A stretch of 28,216 nt of DNA, taken from NCBI GenBank assembly GCA_049516635.1, contig JBEKSX010000032.1, positions 1-28,216 on the forward strand, written 5' to 3'. Within the stretch, counting starts at the first letter, position 1. Each line of letters starts with the position of its first letter. Made by a program: the position numbers and the translations under genes. Origin of the DNA: JBEKSX01 sp049516635 (lineage in GTDB: Bacteria; Bacteroidota; Ignavibacteria; Tepidaquicellales; OLB5). The notes beneath the pieces were generated by a model. That model saw nothing but the letters and a program-made list of their open reading frames with translations. It was not told where the DNA came from and did not search any database. Positions 25,317 to 28,216 of the stretch are shown piece by piece.

Positions 25317-26324
25317 ATGATGCTGCCTGAATTTAAAAATATGATAGTTCTCGCTCCAATGGAAGATGTGACAGAACCGCCGTTCCGTCTAATAGCCAGG
25401 CGTCTGGGCGCTGATGTTGTCTACACCGAATTTATTTCTTCCGAAGGATTGATACGTAATGCAAGAAAAGCAAAGGCAAAGCTTTTTATTTACGAAGAAG
25501 AAAGGCCCATAGGTGTACAGATCTTTGGCGGAAGTGAAGACGTAATGCAGCAAGCCGCTGAGATATGTGAAAATGCAAATCCCGATTTCATCGATATAAA
25601 CTGCGGGTGCTGGGTGAAGGATGTAGCTATGAGGGGTGCAGGCGCCGCGCTGCTTAAAGACCTTCCTAAAATGAAGAGCATTGCAGAAGCCATAATGAGG
25701 AATGTTTCACTGCCCGTAACCTTAAAAACCAGGCTCGGATGGGATGAGAACAGTATAGTTATTACCGATATAGCAAGGATGGCTGAGGATATCGGAATCA
25801 AAGCATTAACCGTCCACTGTAGATTACGGAGCCAGGGAAACAAGGGCGAAGCTGACTGGAGCTGGATAAAAAAGATAAAGGATTCAGGCATTAAATTACC
25901 CCTTATTCTTAACGGTAACGTTAAGTCCCCTGAAGATGTGAAGTTTGTTTTTGATAATTTCCACCCGGATGCCGTTATGATAGGACAGGCAGCTATCAGC
26001 AACCCATGGATATTTAGGCAGGCAAAATCCCTTATCGCATGCTGTCATTATGAAGAACCATCAATCCAAGAAAAAATCGATACATGTATCGAACATCTGA
26101 AGCTGTGCTGTGAATTTAAAGGAGAAAAATACGGTACTCTGGAATTCAGAAAATTTTATTCAGGTTATCTTTGCGGCTTGCATGATATCACTAAATTCAG
26201 AATGGAATTGATGGCTTTCACTGTACTGGAACCTATAGTTGATAAGCTGGAGGATTTTAAAAGACGCTCTTCAGCCGGCAGCAGAATAAAAAAAGAAAAT
26301 GAAGAGACTCAGCAGGTTGTTTGA
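25317..26324 (+). CDS. dus: tRNA-dihydrouridine synthase
   Basis: This 335-residue FMN enzyme reduces uridines of the tRNA D-loop. The TIM-barrel core is clear: LAPMEDVTEPPFR at the start, VQIFGG (67-72), the catalytic cysteine C98 in DINCGCWVKDV, KTRLGW with K137, VHCRLR with H167, LNGNVKSPEDV, and GQAAISNPWIF. It resembles the DusB branch. Two positions differ from the usual pattern: Trp follows the catalytic Cys where Pro is common (GCP), and Gln stands in the usual GRAA/GRGAL position. It lies 10 bp after the exporter, and its end is 2 bp from the end of the convergent glycosidase-like gene. Confidence 0.92.
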   Translation: MMLPEFKNMIVLAPMEDVTEPPFRLIARRLGADVVYTEFISSEGLIRNARKAKAKLFIYEEERPIGVQIFGGSEDVMQQAAEICENANPDFIDINCGCWVKDVAMRGAGAALLKDLPKMKSIAEAIMRNVSLPVTLKTRLGWDENSIVITDIARMAEDIGIKALTVHCRLRSQGNKGEADWSWIKKIKDSGIKLPLILNGNVKSPEDVKFVFDNFHPDAVMIGQAAISNPWIFRQAKSLIACCHYEEPSIQEKIDTCIEHLKLCCEFKGEKYGTLEFRKFYSGYLCGLHDITKFRMELMAFTVLEPIVDKLEDFKRRSSAGSRIKKENEETQQVV

Positions 26325-26326
26325 TT

Positions 26327-27190
26327 TCAGTTGGTCAAGGAAAATAACCCGTTCAGCACTTTCCATAAAGATTTTGTATAAGGGACACAATCCTCTCTAA
26401 AATACCACCAGAAATACCCGCCTATGTAACCCGTTGTTTTAATTTTCATATTATAGTACCTTTTCATATATGAAGTTTTTAAAGAAGATTTGGTTGTACC
26501 GCACTCCCCTATCCCCAACTTGGAATGAGGGAATATAACGTGCAGGCTGTCAAAAACTCTTTGCCAGTCTGGCTGGAAATTATTGCAGTCATCTTCGTAA
26601 TAGGATACAAGAACATAATCGAGCCCCGATTTCAAGCTGTCAGGCAGTGAATTATTTATCCAGTAAAACATCTCGTTCTCACTTTTTTCCCAGCAATTCT
26701 CATTATAAAATAGTGTCAGAGCAATTTTTTTATTTTGATTTTTGAGTACAGAATATCCCTGTGTTATCTTCATTATCACTGTATCAACGCTTCCGAGCCA
26801 TTCACCGTTTACTTCATTACCTACCTCCCAGATATCAACATTATTGCTAAGTGTATTTACATAATCGTTTAATCTATTTATGTACTGGTCTAATGTATAA
26901 TCCTCCATATAATAACTATCGACAATACATCCTATTATATAACTTACATTGTGGATTTGATCAACGGTCTGAACATACTGCGATGCCGGAGCTGACTCGT
27001 CAAAAACTATCCTGGTTGTAGGTTTTTTTGACAGTCTGGATAATGATTCTGTTATATCATTCAGATGATCGACTGCATCTAACGTGACACCATATATCTT
27101 CGATTCGGAACCAATTACTTGAGTATATATATTTGACAGGTTAAACATGAAGGGAAAAATAAATATTATGAAAAATTTAAAATATCTCAA
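26327..27190 (-). CDS. Secreted GH-A-clan-like glycoside hydrolase (putative)
   Basis: The protein has 287 residues. A signal peptide (about 1-23) begins at a TTG start, and the later ATG at residue 15 would cut it short. The remainder reads as a small TIM barrel. WEVGNEVNGEW has the Asn-Glu pair (N125, E126) typical of the acid/base residue in clan GH-A, and LGIGECGT (E229) at the end of a later strand fits the nucleophile. Aromatic residues in GGYFWWYF could form the sugar-binding site. The family and substrate are not identified. A TATATTTG box lies upstream (27250-27243) without a clear -33. Confidence 0.6.
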   Translation of the reverse strand: MRYFKFFIIFIFPFMFNLSNIYTQVIGSESKIYGVTLDAVDHLNDITESLSRLSKKPTTRIVFDESAPASQYVQTVDQIHNVSYIIGCIVDSYYMEDYTLDQYINRLNDYVNTLSNNVDIWEVGNEVNGEWLGSVDTVIMKITQGYSVLKNQNKKIALTLFYNENCWEKSENEMFYWINNSLPDSLKSGLDYVLVSYYEDDCNNFQPDWQRVFDSLHVIFPHSKLGIGECGTTKSSLKTSYMKRYYNMKIKTTGYIGGYFWWYFREDCVPYTKSLWKVLNGLFSLTN

Positions 27191-27314
27191 AGGGCTTAAT
27201 TTCTGAATTTAATAATTACATAATTTTACTCATACAGTATATCAAATATAAATTTCAAAAAGTAAGTAAACTATGGAAGAATTTAGAAATGCTCTGTTAT
27301 GCAAGCGTATAATC

Positions 27315-27872
27315 TTAATATATACTCAAAGCCCCATACAAATTCAACATTATCACCTTAGGTAAATCGTTATATGGTATATATTCCGGGTGTTTTATTT
27401 CCAGACCCACGGAATATAAATCATTTATATTGTACTGATATCTCAACGAAAAAATGATTCCAAATGAATGAATGAAGCTCTGTGGTCCTAAATTTGCATT
27501 TGCTCCAAAACCTGCCCATACTGTGTGCCTGTGACTGTCTATATTGATTCTAAAATCCATCCGGAAATTTAATCCTATCAAAGTATAATGTCCCTCTAGC
27601 GGATCTTCATAAGCGTCTAAGCCAAGACCAAAATATAGTATCTTATACAACTGTTGATCTGCGTTAACCGAAACTAAAGCCATGAATGGCATTCTTTCTT
27701 CATCGGAACCGTATAAAATTCCTTTTGCAAAACCGAATCCAAGTGAAACCTGTCCCGATGGGTACTTAGAGCTTGAATGCACGAGTGGTACTTTATTCTC
27801 ATTATATAGAATTCCCTGGCTGAAAATAGTATTTGTGTAGAAGAAAGCAATAAGAATTGTCCATATTTTCAT
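27315..27872 (-). CDS. Small outer-membrane-like barrel protein of unknown function
   Basis: The protein has 185 residues from MKIWTILIAFFYTNTIFSQG. This start gives a proper signal peptide (cut near FSQ). A TTG at 27920 would place the start codon within the terminator hairpin, so I rejected it. The mature part alternates glycine and aromatic residues in beta-like strands (VSLGFGFAKG, YFGLGLDAY, TVWAGFGANANLG, IIFSLRYQY) and ends with ALSIY, as small outer-membrane barrels do. No specific family is recognised. The ATG is only about 20 bp after a strong hairpin. Confidence 0.7.
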   Translation of the reverse strand: MKIWTILIAFFYTNTIFSQGILYNENKVPLVHSSSKYPSGQVSLGFGFAKGILYGSDEERMPFMALVSVNADQQLYKILYFGLGLDAYEDPLEGHYTLIGLNFRMDFRINIDSHRHTVWAGFGANANLGPQSFIHSFGIIFSLRYQYNINDLYSVGLEIKHPEYIPYNDLPKVIMLNLYGALSIY

Positions 27873-27883
27873 AGAATTAATAT

Positions 27884-27925
27884 AATTAAAAAAAGGGTGT
27901 TTAAATATATATTTAAACACCCTTT
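27884..27925 (-). terminator. Strong palindromic terminator between the T9SS cargo gene and the barrel gene
   Basis: A perfect 34-bp palindrome (27892-27925; arms AAAGGGTGTTTAAAT and complement) is followed on the minus strand by a run of seven Ts and AT-rich DNA. It suits termination of the gene that ends at 28007. It sits about 20 bp before the next ATG, so it could also attenuate the barrel gene. Confidence 0.8.
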
Positions 27926-27970
27926 GTAATACACCTAATTATTTTGTAAGTGCTATAACTGCAATTTTAC

Positions 27971-27993
27971 TTAACCCGTCAAAGCCGGGTTAA
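27971..27993 (-). terminator. Hairpin just after the T9SS cargo stop
   Basis: TTAACCCG (27971-27978) pairs with CGGGTTAA (27986-27993) around a 7-base loop, 14 bp after the stop. The following T-run is poor, so it may protect the mRNA end or assist the stronger terminator downstream. Confidence 0.5.
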
Positions 27994-28006
27994 TAAAATC
28001 GTTACA

Positions 28007-28216
28007 TTATTTTATCAACATCATTTTCTTCACATTCGTAAAATCACCTGCATAGATCCTGTAAAAGTAAACACCGCTTGCGAGCGATGAAGCATCGAAG
28101 CTTACATTGTAAGAGCCTGCCTGTTTGTATTCATTTACAAGTGTCTTCACTTCACGTCCCAGCATGTCATACACTACCAGTTTCACACTGCTTGCCTTCG
28201 GCAATGCATATGATAT
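28007..28216 (-). CDS. T9SS type A C-terminal sorting domain of a secreted protein (partial, N-terminus off the right edge)
   Basis: About 70 C-terminal residues are visible. They read ISYALPKASSVKLVVYDMLG, then REVKTLVNEYKQAGSYNV, then SGVYFYRI and finally KKMMLIK. This is the standard T9SS (Por) C-terminal domain that directs cargo to the outer membrane translocon, where it is cut off or anchored. The cargo itself is outside the window. The reading frame remains open to the right edge, so no start codon can be assigned. Confidence 0.9.
   Translation of the reverse strand: MSYALPKASSVKLVVYDMLGREVKTLVNEYKQAGSYNVSFDASSLASGVYFYRIYAGDFTNVKKMMLIK

Noticed and set aside
27873..27920. Upstream start for the small barrel protein
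   Set aside because: It would put the first codons inside a perfect terminator palindrome and push the signal peptide inward.

Overview
The window looks like chromosomal DNA from an AT-rich, Gram-negative member of the Bacteroidota/Chlorobi group, most likely Ignavibacteria-like. The evidence is a T9SS-type C-terminal sorting domain at the right edge, lipopolysaccharide genes, outer-membrane barrel proteins, and Bacteroidota-type promoters (TTG, 20 bp, TAnnTTTG) in front of several genes. I see no tRNA, rRNA, CRISPR array, prophage or insertion-sequence transposase. The phylum call is an inference from gene content and motifs.

Left part, minus strand (1-7368). A secreted M6-like metalloprotease runs off the left edge. 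Next come an unassigned structured RNA (2275-2386), a cell-shape pair (bactofilin plus M23 peptidase), a small membrane methyltransferase, and a full three-domain DNA polymerase I. A 630-bp gene-poor stretch (7369-7999) follows, with two diverged copies of an inverted-repeat element, and then a tiny exported protein on the plus strand.

Middle part, minus strand (8319-17849). One long co-directional cluster runs rplM-rpsI-rpsB-tsf-pyrH-frr-waaA-gmhA. Ribosomal proteins, translation factors and UMP kinase are thus followed directly by two inner-core LPS enzymes. A stem-loop sits in the rpsI-rpsB gap. Upstream of the cluster are a TrmO-like tRNA methyltransferase, the frameshifted remnant of a DUF1572/DinB-like gene, an exported unknown, an RRM-type RNA-binding protein with a hairpin leader, a 670-bp AT-rich gap, and an outer-membrane barrel protein carrying an N-terminal haem c motif.

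Right part, plus strand (18000-26324). Nine tightly packed genes make up one apparent operon: msbA, a WaaE-like glycosyltransferase, an O-antigen ligase-like polymerase/ligase, a second WaaE-like glycosyltransferase, a DUF1844 protein, nadK, a 65-residue unknown, an MFS exporter and a dus tRNA-dihydrouridine synthase. With waaA and gmhA on the other strand, these supply Kdo and heptose addition, core sugar addition, flipping of lipid A-core, and polymer ligation. At the far right, on the minus strand, are a GH-A-clan-like secreted glycosidase, a small barrel protein and the C-terminus of a T9SS cargo protein, separated by strong hairpins.

Most of the window is housekeeping. The parts most worth a second look are the haem-barrel fusion, the structured RNA whose G-U pairing picks a strand, the rpsB leader hairpin, the repeat-element island upstream of polA, the DUF1572 pseudogene, and the metalloprotease with its unusual zinc motif.
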